From Lepidodermella squamata (taxonomy: Eukaryota; Gastrotricha): a DNA stretch of 64,000 nt. A model generated the notes under the pieces. That model saw nothing but the letters and a program-made list of their open reading frames with translations. It made no database searches and was not told the origin of the DNA. This document shows, piece after piece, positions 24,611 through 36,084 of the stretch; the first letter of the stretch is position 1; each line of letters begins with the position of its first letter. The translations under genes and the position numbers were made by a program. Location: the NCBI GenBank assembly GCA_047495785.1, contig JBLDXI010000032.1, positions 124,001-188,000 of the forward strand, in the 5' to 3' direction.

Positions 24611-26423
24611 TTATTCGCCTTCTTGATAAACTTGAAGTTTCGTAAACTCGAATTCAAACTTCTCTGCAGATCGGACCAAGGCGACTTGAACACAGAAGCC
24701 AACGGAGCTTACAAGACATAGGATGATGTAAAATGCCAGGGCTGCTTCGTTCAGCATAACTGCCGTTATCTTGAACTTTTTCTTCGGCTTTTCGTCAGCT
24801 GGTTGCTCTTGAGGATTGTTCGAGATAAGGCGAGGGTCCATTTGCTTTCCGCTTTTGACGCGGTCTTCTTCTTTTTCTTTTTCGGCTTCTTCCTGGGCTT
24901 CCTCATTTCCGAGGACTCGAAGGATGGCTGCACATAGAATGTTGATAAGCGCAGTTACCACTAGAAAATATTGTTGCATTAAAGGAATGAATGAGATTCG
25001 ATTGGGAGGGCATACTTATGTGGAAAATGAAAAAAGTCATCAGCATAGGAATTTCGTCGGATGTAGCTGGGATGGCGGCGACAAACATCACGTAGAGAAT
25101 GAAATACGAAATCAGTGCGTTGATGATCGTATTCATTTTTTCTTCGCCTTTTGCAGGTATGATGAATGTCGCAGCAGTCATGACGTAGACGCACACTGAG
25201 AAACAAGGAAACGTTCAGCTGGTAAGCTAAAACACTTCAAGACCGCACCTAAAGGAAACGCAATAGTCCAAACGTAGTAGGAGAACTTCCCTGTAAATAA
25301 ATGCTTTGTGTAGGAAGAGAGTTATGATATATCCGCAAATTACTTTCAATTTTAAGCCAAAAGTGCATCCCTGGTATGGTGTTTGAGTATCGAATAGCCT
25401 GCCCATCTAGTCGCCTGAAATCAAAGCATAAGAAATAGAATCGATATAGGAACCTATATAACTTACCACAGTGGATGGCTTGCGCTCTCATCCATTAAAA
25501 CTATCCCTCGAGTGCGATCAGTTACGTTGTATATGATTTCGCCCGTGTCCTCCAATGGTGAAATAATCAGAAGGCGACAATATTGAGTGTCGAACGGGAA
25601 AAGATGGAAATTCATATCACTGGGTTAGAAAAGGTATGAATTGTAACAAAACATAACCCTTGGAATTTTACCAATTCAAATCGAACTTGAAAGCAACTCG
25701 CCATTCCACAAAGCCATCAGTTCTCAGCAAGACCGGAAACTAAATTTCGAGTTAAAAAAATGAAGTTTTAGATAGTGTAATTAAATGCTTTACGTTTTGC
25801 CAAGCATCGGGATACAAAACTTGACTGAAATTTCGTGAAAGAATTCAGTAAAAACCTAATGATTTATCTTCGAATCTTACGAAGCTCCATTTTGAACTAA
25901 AAAAGATGTAATTAAGCTCAATCACAGGATAGATTTTTGATATTACCAGCGAAATGGGGATACCAAATGCTAGTAGCAGGCATGCTGATAGTTTCCCCAT
26001 GGCAAGCTGGATCAGTTATAGCCAATCTTTCATCCGTCCTGTAAAACCATATGCCAAAAGTATATTTTCTGAAGAATTCCAATTATTTTACCAACCATTT
26101 GAAGTGGACTATAGCGGTTATAGATACCATTTCTGACAAGTCATCCTGAGAAAATGTGTTACCATATTGAATAAAGTGCAACCTCCTTAACTTACGACGT
26201 CGTTAAGCGAGATGAGGATAACCTTCATGTCAATATTGGTCGGAATTCTAGGCAGCGAGTACTTCTTCTCATCGTTTGCTTGAATGCTGTCAGCAAGTAA
26301 ATTATCGCAATATTCACTGGCCTTCGCCCGAGCAAGAGCTTCTGCGAACGAATCATTTGCGGCTCCTCTGACTCCAGAGGCAAGTCCAAGAACAAGGACG
26401 CATGCAATAAAGGATCGTTGCAT
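24611..26423 (-). CDS. Cys-loop ligand-gated ion channel subunit, divergent member (eleven exons)
   Basis: Exons: 26196-26423, 26096-26145, 25947-26038, 25881-25896, 25794-25824, 25672-25739, 25467-25619, 25344-25414, 25249-25290, 25016-25195, 24611-24960; 1281 nt, 426 residues. It is the most divergent member of the array. The leader is short with no acidic run, and the sequon seen in the other nine introned genes is missing, although the paired Cys (in EYCDNL and PACHG) is kept. Loop A reads IWYPHF. The Cys-loop is C162 to C176. GEEK precedes M2, and the M1 microexon of other members is fused to the M2 exon. The M3-M4 loop is acidic then Lys-rich. It is probably a cation channel subunit. 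Confidence 0.86.
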
Positions 26424-26740
26424 TTTCTATTAACGCTGATGGAGGGTTCAAAGCTTTTTCAGCCTTCCCAACAGCTTTTCTCGTTGTGTCAAATCAACCG
26501 AAATACCGATTTACCGATAAAACGTTTTAATTTATTAATTTCCTTCCGCTTGCAGCACACTTGACAAAAGAAAATATAGAATAAAAGATGGCGGACGTAG
26601 AGCATCATCACACGCTTTTTCATGGCAGTAGCGTAGCATTCTTCATTATATTTGCACAACAACGGTCGATCAAGTCGGGCCTTTCACGTAGTATGACTGA
26701 AATACCGATTGGTTTGAAACATATTGATCAATAAAAAACA

Positions 26741-28887
26741 TCAATAATCCGGCTGCTGGCGAGATTGGCCGCCGCTTTGTTGCGGGTATCTTGGCGAGCT
26801 GTTTGACAGACCTCCGCTACCTCCTAAAGGGTTCGACAAACCAGGAACGAAAGAGCCGCCGCCGAACACAGCAGCGCTAGACGGGCTTCTAAATGCACCG
26901 CTTTGAGGGAGACTCGATAGGGCTCCAAGTCCGCTTTGTCCGAAGCCACCAGAACCTCCCAGTGCGTTATTAGCTCCCAAAAGGCCATTTTGCGAACCGA
27001 AAATCGGCATACTATTACCTCGAGCTAACGGGTTACCAAAACCAGCGCCGTAGCCTCCCGCAGGCGGGACCGGGCCGAAACCTCCGATTCCACCGAAACC
27101 TGATCCACCTGCAGGTGCAGCGGCAGGCGGTGGTGGAGGGGGTGCTTGGGGCTCAACCGGTCCGTTGCTAGTTATAAACTCCACTGGAATCGCAGATTCG
27201 TCGGGTTTTTGTAGGAAGACTGTCGTAACTTTCGGATCTTTGTTTTCTTTTGCAACTACCTCCCCAGGTCGCGTTGACGGTGAGTCAGGTCTCGCATTAG
27301 GCTGATCCGGCTGGTTGGCTGGAAGGCCGTAGATTGGTACCTGAGGCCCAGGTGCTTGTGAAGGTCCCGAGGGTTGTTGATAAGAATTTGGCTCTGGAGC
27401 ACCGAACTGGCGGCGCTGTAATTCCTGCAACTGCTGGAGTTCTCGAGCCGTCATAGTGTTAACTGGCGGCCTGCCTTGAGGCACTGTGTTAACAGGGGGT
27501 CGGTCTTGAGGGAGCGGCTGCTGTCGCTGAGGTTGCTGGGGCCGAGATTGCGGAGGGTAATTCGCCTCGGCATCGTAATCGTAATCGTTAGGTTGGGGCG
27601 TCGTCATCCCACCACGGGAAGGTTGCTGCCAGCCCCTGGATGGTGGCCCGGACTGGTAGTATGGTGACTGCTGACCACCGAAATTACCGCCCCGTTGAGG
27701 TTGCTGATAATAAGGATCCTGATTTTGCTGCTGGCCAGCGTAAGGATCCTGGTAGTTGTTGTACCCTTGCTGAGGCTGGTTGTACCCTTGCTGAGGCTGG
27801 TTATAACCTTGCTGAGGCTGGTTATAACCTTGCTGGGGTTGATTAAATCCCTGCTGAGGCTGGTTATACCCTTGCTGGGGTTGGTTATTGAAATCCTGTG
27901 GTTGGTTATCATAGCCTTGTTGCGGTTGGAAACGAGACTGGCCATATGGGGATCCGTACTGGTATTGTGATGGTTGCTGGGCCGACTGAATAGGATTCGG
28001 ATCGCCATAATTTGGCGTTACACCAAGCATGCGGGGCTCAGGTGTGACTACTGGGGCCTGCGGGATTGGAGCGCGCCCAAACAAAGCATTTTGCTGAGAA
28101 TCACTGGTTTGACCAAACGAAGCCGGCATGGGAGGAGCTATAAGAGTTCGTTGAGTTGTCAACACTCCAGGCATGAAAGCAAGAGGCCCAGAGAGGCCTT
28201 GAGCTTGCAACCTAATGAATGACAAACATAAATTATGACATCAGTAATTGTCTGAAATAATTACCCGCTAGATGGGAAGGAAGCCTGTAGCGGAATTAAT
28301 CCAGGCTGTTGCACCTGTTGAGGAGTCTGAGATTGTGCTGCTGCAGGAGCTTGTTGTCTGCTTGATCGGCTAAATGTCAACAAAAACAAGTTAAACTCGT
28401 GAAATCAACAACATTATGCGGTAGGCCAAAGCTTAATACTCAGTGAGGGTACCCGTAAGCAATATGAATAGGAACGACTTTGAAGCTACTGGCTGGATGT
28501 TCGCGAGAAATATTCGCCCGTTGAACGGGTTGAACGTATTGAACCCCTTTAATCTCATCATGAAAAGAAGACCCTTCTTCATCATAGCTAGACATCAAAC
28601 AGAAGGAGATGATTTCGTTTTTTAGGGGCTAATTCCCAGTCAAACTAAGTATGTTACCTCCAGCTTGGGTCGTAATCATCGTAACTCGGCGAATCTGGTT
28701 GTTGGCGTGACGATTGGCGCGCAAGAGCAGGTTGAGGGGCCGGAAAGCGCTGAGTCGGCTGGGCGCCCCATAGCGAGAGCCCTTGACCATAATTTCGCCC
28801 AGCACTTGGCGGATAGAATTGCGCGTAGACGATAGGCGCCATTAGGGCGGAGATGCCTATCGCAGCAACAAGGTGACACTTGACCAT
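26741..28887 (-). CDS. Secreted Gln/Pro/Gly-rich repeat protein 1
   Basis: Exons: 28658-28887, 28265-28369, 26741-28211; 1806 nt, 601 residues. A signal peptide (about 1-22, ending VYA) directs secretion. The rest is low-complexity: Gln/Pro/Ser-rich early, a tandem NQPQQGY array in the middle, more Gln/Pro, a proline run, and a Gly-rich C-terminal third. There are very few Cys and no enzyme fold. A LAFMPG motif follows the second exon and resembles the LAF/LMYLQP motif of the three neighbouring genes. It lacks their charged coiled-coil block. Extracellular matrix, cuticle, eggshell or secreted gel are plausible; none is shown by the sequence. It is the first of four tandem minus-strand genes. 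About 315 bp separate its stop from the start of the last channel gene, with nothing recognisable between. Confidence 0.8.
27757..27915 (-). repeat. Coding tandem repeat, 21-nt unit (NQPQQGY)
   Basis: Several near-identical 21-nt units encode repeats of NQPQQGY and variants inside the secreted protein gene. Adjacent units differ mostly at synonymous positions. Such an array is prone to copy-number change. Confidence 0.85.
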
Positions 28888-30014
28888 GTTGCACTTGAAA
28901 TCAGTTAGTCAGCCAATTTTTAAGAGTCTATTGACGGAAAAATGTGCAACAATAGAGCGTTTCATGAAGACGCAACAAGGCACACAAAACAAAACGCACG
29001 TTTCCTCGCTAAAGCACGCAAAACAATGCTCTCTTTTTGATAAATTGTTTGTTGTCCCGATAACTTAGCTTATACTGAAATTAGCTATGCATAAGTGGTT
29101 TCTCGAGCATGGTAAATAACTACTATCAATTGTTTCCAAGAGCTGACTAAAGAACATTCAGCATTCAGCTGTGCGCGTGTTTTTGTTAAAAACAAAGAAT
29201 AGGCGATGCCAGTATTTAGCAGGAACCACAAAAATTGCAGTAGGCACGTAATAATTGTAAAATTCTTGATTTAGACATCAACTTATTAGCATAACAGGTT
29301 GTTAAAGTAATATTGGGTAATGGCAAAGTGCTTTGCACATGCGTGTAGCTCATCTCCAGCTTAACGCGCACTTTTTGTTTAACATGCCTCGAGTTTAATT
29401 TCAAGTGAACATGCCGACCACGGCGTAAGCAACGAGGGGCCATCTCATGTATAACAAGAAAATCTTGATAAGGAGAAAAGGCGTGAAAAGGCCGGTCATC
29501 ATTTTCGCGGCCAATTGTTGTCGTGCTCATCCTTTTTCTTAATCTTTCTGGATCTTTCTGCTCGACGTAGTCACCCACGCAATTGTGTTCCTTATTGTTT
29601 TCCAACAACAAACAAAACTCGGCGTTATTCACTGAAAATAATTTATTTCTTTCAGAAGTCCGGCTTTTCAGGCGAAACAACATTGAAATGAACAATGATC
29701 AGGTTTTCTCATCGAAAATAAATAATATTATACTTCGATTGATGTGTTTTCGGTCGAAATCAGTCATTTTTCATATGCAAAATTTTACCATCTCTTTTGA
29801 GATGGGCGGCTAAAGGCGACATATTTTGTTGTTCAAATAACACCACATAAATAAATAATAAACAGCACTGCATTAAAATTAGCATCAAAGATACGTTTGA
29901 TAAGTTAAATGCTTTCTTCCTACTTAATTAATATGTTTTTAAATTTACAATAATATAAACACGCAGGACGAGAATAAAAAGGTTATCATAGCGAATAAAC
30001 CGAGACGAGCAGGA
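28888..30014. other. Intergenic region between secreted-protein genes
   Basis: No supported gene. A 159-codon minus-strand open frame (29216-29695) has no signal peptide, domain or splice support and I treat it as chance. The stretch is AT-rich and should carry the promoter of the 26741-28887 gene and the 3' end of the next one. Confidence 0.5.
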
Positions 30015-31710
30015 TTAATATGGGTATTGAGGAATTCCTTGGTACGGGTAGCCACCTTGATTCGGGTATCCGGCCTGGCTCGGGTAGTTGCCTTGCGGAT
30101 AACCAGCCTGAGGATAGCCTTGGTCAGGGTATCCCGCCTGAGGATAGCCCTGAGGGTAGCCCTGGTACGGGTCGTAACCTGGGTTCTGTTGAGCCGCTAG
30201 TTGCTGCTGAGCAAGTTGTCTTTGAGCAAATTGATCCTGAGTGAGACCTTGCGGCTGTTGCGGGGCTACTAAGGCCTGTTGCTGTTGCGGCTGTTGCGGC
30301 TGAGCTTGAGCCTGTACTTGTTGCTGAGGCTGCGGCGCGATGATTGGTTGAGGGGCGCCGGGGAACACGCTGTTCGGATTAGCGAGGGTTAAGTCGTCGT
30401 GGTTCTCTCCAGTGAGTTGATAATTAGGCGCTAGGAATGCAACAGGTGGCTGCGCAACTTGCGGCTGTGACGCCAACGGGGCCTGTTGCTGTTGAACTAC
30501 TTGCTGTTGAATAGGCTGTTGCTGCAAGACCTGCTGCTGAACAGGCTGTTGGACGAATTGTTGCGGAACTTGTTGCTGAGCAAACTGCTGAAGAGGTTGT
30601 TGTTGTTGTTGAGCGAATTGTTGATCGACTGGCTGTTGAGCGAATTGTTGAGCAACTGGTTGCTGAGCAAACTGTTGGACTGGCTGTTGAGCGAATTGTT
30701 GCTGGAGGGGCTGCTGCTGTTGTTGGAATACAGGCTGTTGCTGCTGGAATACCGGCTGCTGTTGTTGTTGCTGCTGCTGCGGCTGTTGGGCCTGCTGAGC
30801 TGCGATTTGTTCGACCGGAAGCGCCTGAGCGCCTGGTTGGAGGTACATCAAAGATGGAACCAATCGAGCGGCCCATGGAGTGAATCCTTGCGGCTGTTGT
30901 TGTTGTTGCTGCTGCTGCTGTGGAGGCGCTGCTTGCTGCTGAATGGGCTGTTGTTGTTGTTGAACAACCTGTTGCTGGACCGGCGGTTGGGCTGGGGCCT
31001 GTTGCTGTTGCTGCTGTTGTTGCCTTTGCTGCTGCTGGGCCTGAAGAGCAGCTAACAGGAGTTGCCTCTGCTGCTCCTCTTGCGCTTTCTAAATACGGTT
31101 AATTAGAATGCCTTGCAAAGTGTGAAATAAATCCTCTAACCTTTTGGCGTTCGGCTTCCGCCGCACGCTCAGCCTCAACGCGTTTCCTTTCTTCCTCTTG
31201 AGCCCTGCGCTCTGCAGCCTGTTGTTTCTGGCGGGCTTGTTCCTCCATCTGCTGGGCCATTTTATCGCCAAGACCAGGCTGAAGGCTGTTCATGAGCCGG
31301 GCGAGACTAGGCGAAAGGCGTCCAGAACCACCACCGCTAGGGCGAGGAGGAGGAGCCTGCTGCTGGCCACCTCCGCCGCCGCCGCCGCCTCCGAATCCTT
31401 GGGGGCCGCCGAAGCCACCCTGTCCTCCGAATCCCTGGCCACCCTCGGGTCCGCCTGGGCCGCCGAAGCCCCCCGGACCACCAAAGCCGCCCTGGCCGCC
31501 AGGACCACCAAAGCCACCCTGGCCGCCATCAGGGGCTCCTCCGAACCCTCCTGGGCCTCCAAATCCACCTTCACCACCGCCACCGAAACCCCCTGGTCCA
31601 CCTCCACCCCCACCGAACCCTCCGGCGCCTTCGTCGCCCCCTCCGAAGAATTGTGCCTTGCAGGATGCTGAGATCAGCGCAACGCAGATAACCACCTTGA
31701 AAGCCGCCAT
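30015..31710 (-). CDS. Secreted Gln-rich coiled-coil protein 2
   Basis: Exons 31141-31710 and 30015-31088; 1644 nt, 547 residues. Signal peptide (about 1-19), a Gly/Pro-rich stretch of GGFGGPGG-type repeats (about 20-115), a conserved block beginning [11 protein letters not shown], then a highly charged segment rich in Glu, Arg, Gln and Ala, predicted coiled coil (about 140-200). A long poly-Gln/Val/Pro region follows, with a [11 protein letters not shown] motif, a DDLTLANPN block and a terminal GYPQ-type repeat array. It is closely related to the next gene upstream (32369-33617), with the same single intron placed after ERQK. Fibrous or gel-forming extracellular protein is the likeliest class. 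No enzymatic motif is seen. Confidence 0.82.
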
Positions 31711-32368
31711 AACTCTATTTTACTAAATCCTAACATGCGAAAAGAACGGGTTAAAATGGATGCTACTAAAGAAAAGAGAAACAATCCGGGGCTGGAAAAT
31801 CAGTAAATGCATAGTTGAACTGTAATGACTCTTTCTGAACTCATTCGCAAAATGGAAATGGATATTGGATTGGATATTGTAAAAATCAGCCGCCACCAAA
31901 TGACTCGTGGGAAAAATTCCGTTGCGTAATGCAAGTGTTTATGATAGAGTGCAATAGATCCAAAACCGTGTGTTCAGTGTATCATGCTTTCGTGAAATCA
32001 ATCTTCTTTATTGCCAACGTTTTTTCATCTTCTTCCAAGATGCGGTACGTCAAAAAGTTAGTAGAATCACCATGCATTAGAAAAAGAATTACATGCCAGG
32101 AATTTAACGCACCCGTGCTCAAGCGCAACAACGCAACAGTTAAGCGTGTGAATGGAACAAAGTGAAAAAAGTGCGGATAACTCCTAAAAATAAAGCCTCT
32201 GAAGTTTTAAATCACTTGAAAAAAATTGAAGAGAGAAAGAAACAAATCAGCTGCAACCGGGATGATTCGAGCACCGGAAAGAAGAAGTAACGTGCAAATC
32301 AGCCGGCTGATTAGGAATATTTCGCCCTTTCTCCATTTATCTAAACTAATGAGGTCAGTGCTACAAAA
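31711..32368. other. Intergenic region
   Basis: This AT-rich stretch separates two tandem secreted-protein genes. I see no RNA gene or conserved element. The short plus-strand frame at 31929-32165 has no support. Confidence 0.5.
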
Positions 32369-33617
32369 TTACCATCCTTGGTAATTCTGCGGGTAACCTT
32401 GGGGATAACCCTGAGGATAAGCCTGAGCGTATCCCTGGGGGTAACCCTGAGGATAACCCTGGTATGGGTCGTAACCATTCTGTTGGGCGAGCAGTTGCTG
32501 TTGGGCTAATTGCTGCTGTTGTTGAGGGGTAAGTTGCTGCTGTTGCTGAAGGGGGGCCTGTTGCTGAGGAACCTGCTGAACGGGGATCTGCTGCTGGGCG
32601 ATGAGTTGCTGCTGAACCTGTTGCTGAGCTCCGGCGTTAGGATTGGCAAGGGTCAAATCATCTTGGTTAACTCCGTTCAGGTTGTAGTTGGGCGTAAGGA
32701 AGGCAAGCTGGCCCTGAGTGTACTGAGGGGCTGTGGCGGCTGGGCGCTGAACAAACTGCTGCTGAACAGGCTGTTGAACAACCTGTTGTTGGACGGGCTG
32801 TTGGACGAATTGCTGCTGAACAGGCTGTTGGACAACAGGCTGTTGCTGCTGCTGCTGAGCGGCGATTTGGTCAACGGGGAGAGCGGCAGCTCCAGGCTGG
32901 AGGTACATCAGTGATGGGACGAGGTTAGCAGACCATGGCGAGTTCCAGCCCTGCTGCTGGGGTTGCTGCTGCTGAACGGGAGCCTGTTGGACAACCTGCT
33001 GCTGGACAGGGGCCTGCTGTTGCTGTCTCTGCTGCTGCTGTTGTTGAGCCAGAAGTGCGGCCGCAAGGAGTTGCCTCTGCTGCTCCTCTTGCGCTTTCTA
33101 AAAATTCGTTAAGGAGGAGTTTTTTTTTCGAGGGATTATTAATGAGTCACCCTACCTTTTGACGCTCAGCTTCCGCAGCGCGTTCGGCCTCCTGGCGTTT
33201 GCGCTCCTCCTCCTGAGCACGGCGCTGCTGGTCGAGCTCCTTCTGACGGGCTTGTTCCTCCATTTGCTGGGCCATTTTGTCGCCAAGACCAGGCTGGAGG
33301 CTGTTCATGAGGCGAGCAAGGCTGGGCGAGAGACGGCCTGAGCCGCTGCGGGCCGGGGCTGGGGCCGGAGCAGGCGCTTGTTGTCCCCCTCCGAAACCGC
33401 CCTGACCGCCGAAGTTACCCTGACCACCGAAACCCTGACCACCTTGATCGGGTCCTGCAAAACCACCTTGATCAGGTCCCTGGAAGCCACCCTGGCCTCC
33501 GTCACCTCCCTGGAAGGCAAGAGGCCCTTGGCCACCACCGCCACCACCGCCGAAGAACTGGGCGTTGCAGGCCGTTGCGACCAATGCAACACAGATTGCC
33601 AACTTAATAGACGCCAT
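32369..33617 (-). CDS. Secreted Gln-rich coiled-coil protein 3
   Basis: Exons 33156-33617 and 32369-33097; 1191 nt, 396 residues. Domain order is the same as in the 30015-31710 gene: signal peptide, Gly-rich stretch (shorter here), the SPSLARLM block continuing into a charged coiled coil, Gln-rich region with [20 protein letters not shown], and a C-terminal YPQG array. The SPSLARLM-to-QEEERKR block is almost identical to its paralogue although the flanking repeats differ greatly in length, which points to selection on that block. The encoded protein is secreted; its function is unknown. Confidence 0.82.
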
Positions 33618-34475
33618 GTGACTAATTTACGTTTAAAAATGAGGCAGAATAAAAAGAGAAAAACAGAGTGTGAGAGTTTGAGTCGCAAGCAGAGTAGTCT
33701 CAAAATGCTGTGGAATTCTATCCTAATCACTCATCGCCATCATCGTTTTTCGCCTATAGAAAACATGTTTTCGCGCATAATGAGGACCTCTTATGTTGTT
33801 AAATGGCTTTTTTTCATAAACTGCGGCAATTATAAAATGGTCGAGTGAGAAAGAGGTAGATTGCTAGATAGAAGAAGCCCCAACTTAGTAAGACAAGAAC
33901 GACGACCAGGAATCATGTGTGCGCGCGCGCGCGAACGCGGCGCAAAAAAAGTTACGAAAAAATTTGCGCGCGAAAATAATGGCCGCTATGATAATGGCCG
34001 GCCGGTGGTCGCTGGTTAAGCTACCTACTACTACCAGCCGGCCACCGCTTGTTTTGTCGCCGCGGCGACTCGTTGCCAACACGGCGCCGCTATTATAGAC
34101 TGCTCGAGCGTGCCTGAAACACCGTTAAATTAACTGCAAAAAAGCCAAGTAATCATCACCATGCTTGGCAATTTATTATTACCCGAGGCGCTACGACAGT
34201 GGGCAAGTTTATAGAGGTGAGAAAAAAAAAGAACTACACCTGGTGATTAGACGTGCTCGAAAAAATTGACATCAAAAACTCACCCACGTTCCATGTCGAT
34301 GGAAAAAATTAACCCAATTTTCCGTATCATCAGATATTATCATAAAAATTCTAAAGACAGCAAAAAAAATGACTTTTAGTGCAAATTATTTTATTAAAAT
34401 TTCACGCAGAAATTAGTGGTGTAAATTTTTTATTTTATTTTTTTCCGCAGTTTTTTTTCGGCCTCAAGTTGTTCA
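33618..34475. other. Intergenic region with CpG-rich core
   Basis: No gene. Around 33920-34110 the sequence turns GC-rich, with an alternating GCGCGC run near 33925 and an imperfect inverted repeat built on GGCCGGTGG / CCGGCCACC (33990-34050). This may be a promoter or CpG-rich regulatory region for the minus-strand gene starting at 33617. Confidence 0.35.
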
Positions 34476-36084
34476 TCACTGGTAACCGACAGGGTTGGCG
34501 TAGATGTAGCGGTTAGGCGCGTCATCGGCCCGCCCGCTAAAGTACTGCTGGCCACCGAGTTGCGAAGCCGGTGGACCCCACTGTATCGAACCATCCTGCG
34601 ACTGCGGCTGGCTGTTGTAATTGTTGCTGTTCAAACTCGTCACGGTTGGCTGATAACCGCCGTTGAACGATGCCGCGCCACTCGGCGGTTGTAGGAACGC
34701 TAATGACGGGCTGTTCGAAAAGGCAGGTTGTTGTTGTTGCTGCTGTGAGACAGGTTGTAGGACTAGGCCCTGGTTACTTGGCACCGAGCCAAATCTATTC
34801 AGGCCGAAATTTGCTGGTTGTTGTTGCTGCTGGTTGCTGTAGTCGTAGTTAGGCTGTTGTTGTAGGCCTCGATTCGGCGACTGGGTTGGGTAGTAATTAG
34901 CGCCCTGGGTGCCCGGGTCGTAGTAGTCGGCCGGTCTGCCTTGAGTTGGAGCCGGACCGGACTGGTACTGCGGGTAGCCAGGCTGGTTGTAGCCATTGGT
35001 AGCTTGCGTCGGCGAGTTACCTGCGTTGTAGTCACCCTGGCCGTAAGGTTGCCCGCCTTGGCCACCCTGTGGGTAGTAATAATTCGGATAGCCCGAGGGT
35101 TGTTGCTGTTGTTGGGCTGGGGCGGCTCCGTTTGAAAACGCGAGGGGTGACTGGTCTGTGGGTGACCCGGATGATGGGTAGCCGGGCGCAGGGGACCCGG
35201 AGCTGTTGCCACTTTGGGCCGGTTGCTGGGCCTGTTGCTGAGCCTGTTGCTGGGCCCGAGTTGCGTTCTCCTCCTGTTGGCGGCGCTTCAATTCCTCCTG
35301 TCGCTCCTTTTCCCGCTCCTGCTGCTCACGTTTTCTCTGCATATCCTGCAGCTTTACCAATCTGATGAAAAAATTAAATAATTTTAAATTCAAAAAATTC
35401 AAAAAAATTACGTTTCGCCAATAAGACGTTTCGCAGCCGGGGTTATTTCTCCATTAGTATCGACTTGACGCTGGAAAGGCAAAAAAATTAATTCAAATTA
35501 ATTATTAAAAATTAATTTACCATAGTTCCATCAGGTAACGTGTCAACGGTATAAATTTGCATAACACCTTGAAAAAAATTATCGATATTTATTTTTGGAA
35601 ATTTTTCGATTTTTTTACCTTTGCCTCCAGTTGGTGTTTGGAAGTTGATGACGTTGTTCGGTTTCAGCCTCGCCAGTCCTCGAAGCACCTCGGGGCTCGG
35701 AGCGGCGCTAGGGTCGCCCGATGCCGAAACGGACCCAATGGCGCCATTCGAGTCGAAAATACTCGGGCCGAAATTCGGACTCGGCCGGCCACCCTGAGAC
35801 ATAGGCGGTTCGTTCGCCCCGCTGCTACTGCTTGGAAACGGCTGGCCGGAAGCTGGGAACAGAGGTGGCGACTGAACCCTGGGGACATTATTCGAGTTGG
35901 GCGCCGCTTGTCTTGCAGAGCCTGGGGCGGGTGGGACCTCGTAGTAAAGATCACTGCGAGGGACATTCGGAATCCCGGAATTCTGATTCACCGCAGATGG
36001 GAACATAGCATCTTGAATCGGAGTGTTTTGGGACGATGCGCCTCCCAAAATTACTCCCAAAATCACAAAGAATTTTAGCGACAT
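34476..36084 (-). CDS. Secreted Gln/Pro-rich coiled-coil protein 4
   Basis: Exons 35619-36084, 35521-35567, 35412-35470, 34476-35361; 1458 nt, 485 residues. Signal peptide (about 1-18) and a Pro/Ser/Asn-rich N-terminal part come first. A short non-repetitive middle follows: a TVDTLPDGTM segment and a TPAAKRLIGE segment. A charged coiled coil rich in Arg, Glu and Gln then leads into a Gln/Ser/Pro/Tyr-rich C-terminal half containing SLAFLQPP. The order (leader, short helix, charged coil, Gln-rich tail with a LAFLxP motif) parallels genes 2 and 3 of this cluster, so the four may be old tandem duplicates. The encoded protein is secreted, probably structural; the exact role is unknown. Confidence 0.8.

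Noticed and set aside
27757-27915. CRISPR-like array
   Set aside because: The 21-nt repeats are contiguous, in frame and encode NQPQQGY; there are no spacers.
29216-29695. Minus-strand open frame of 159 codons
   Set aside because: No signal peptide, domain, repeat or splice logic; composition matches the AT-rich background.
30486-31055. Leu-rich plus-strand open frame of 189 codons
   Set aside because: It is the antisense of a poly-Gln coding region; CAG/CAA repeats read as Leu codons on the other strand.
31292-31726. Proline-rich plus-strand open frame of 144 codons
   Set aside because: It is the antisense of a Gly-rich coding region (GGN codons read as CCN), not a gene.
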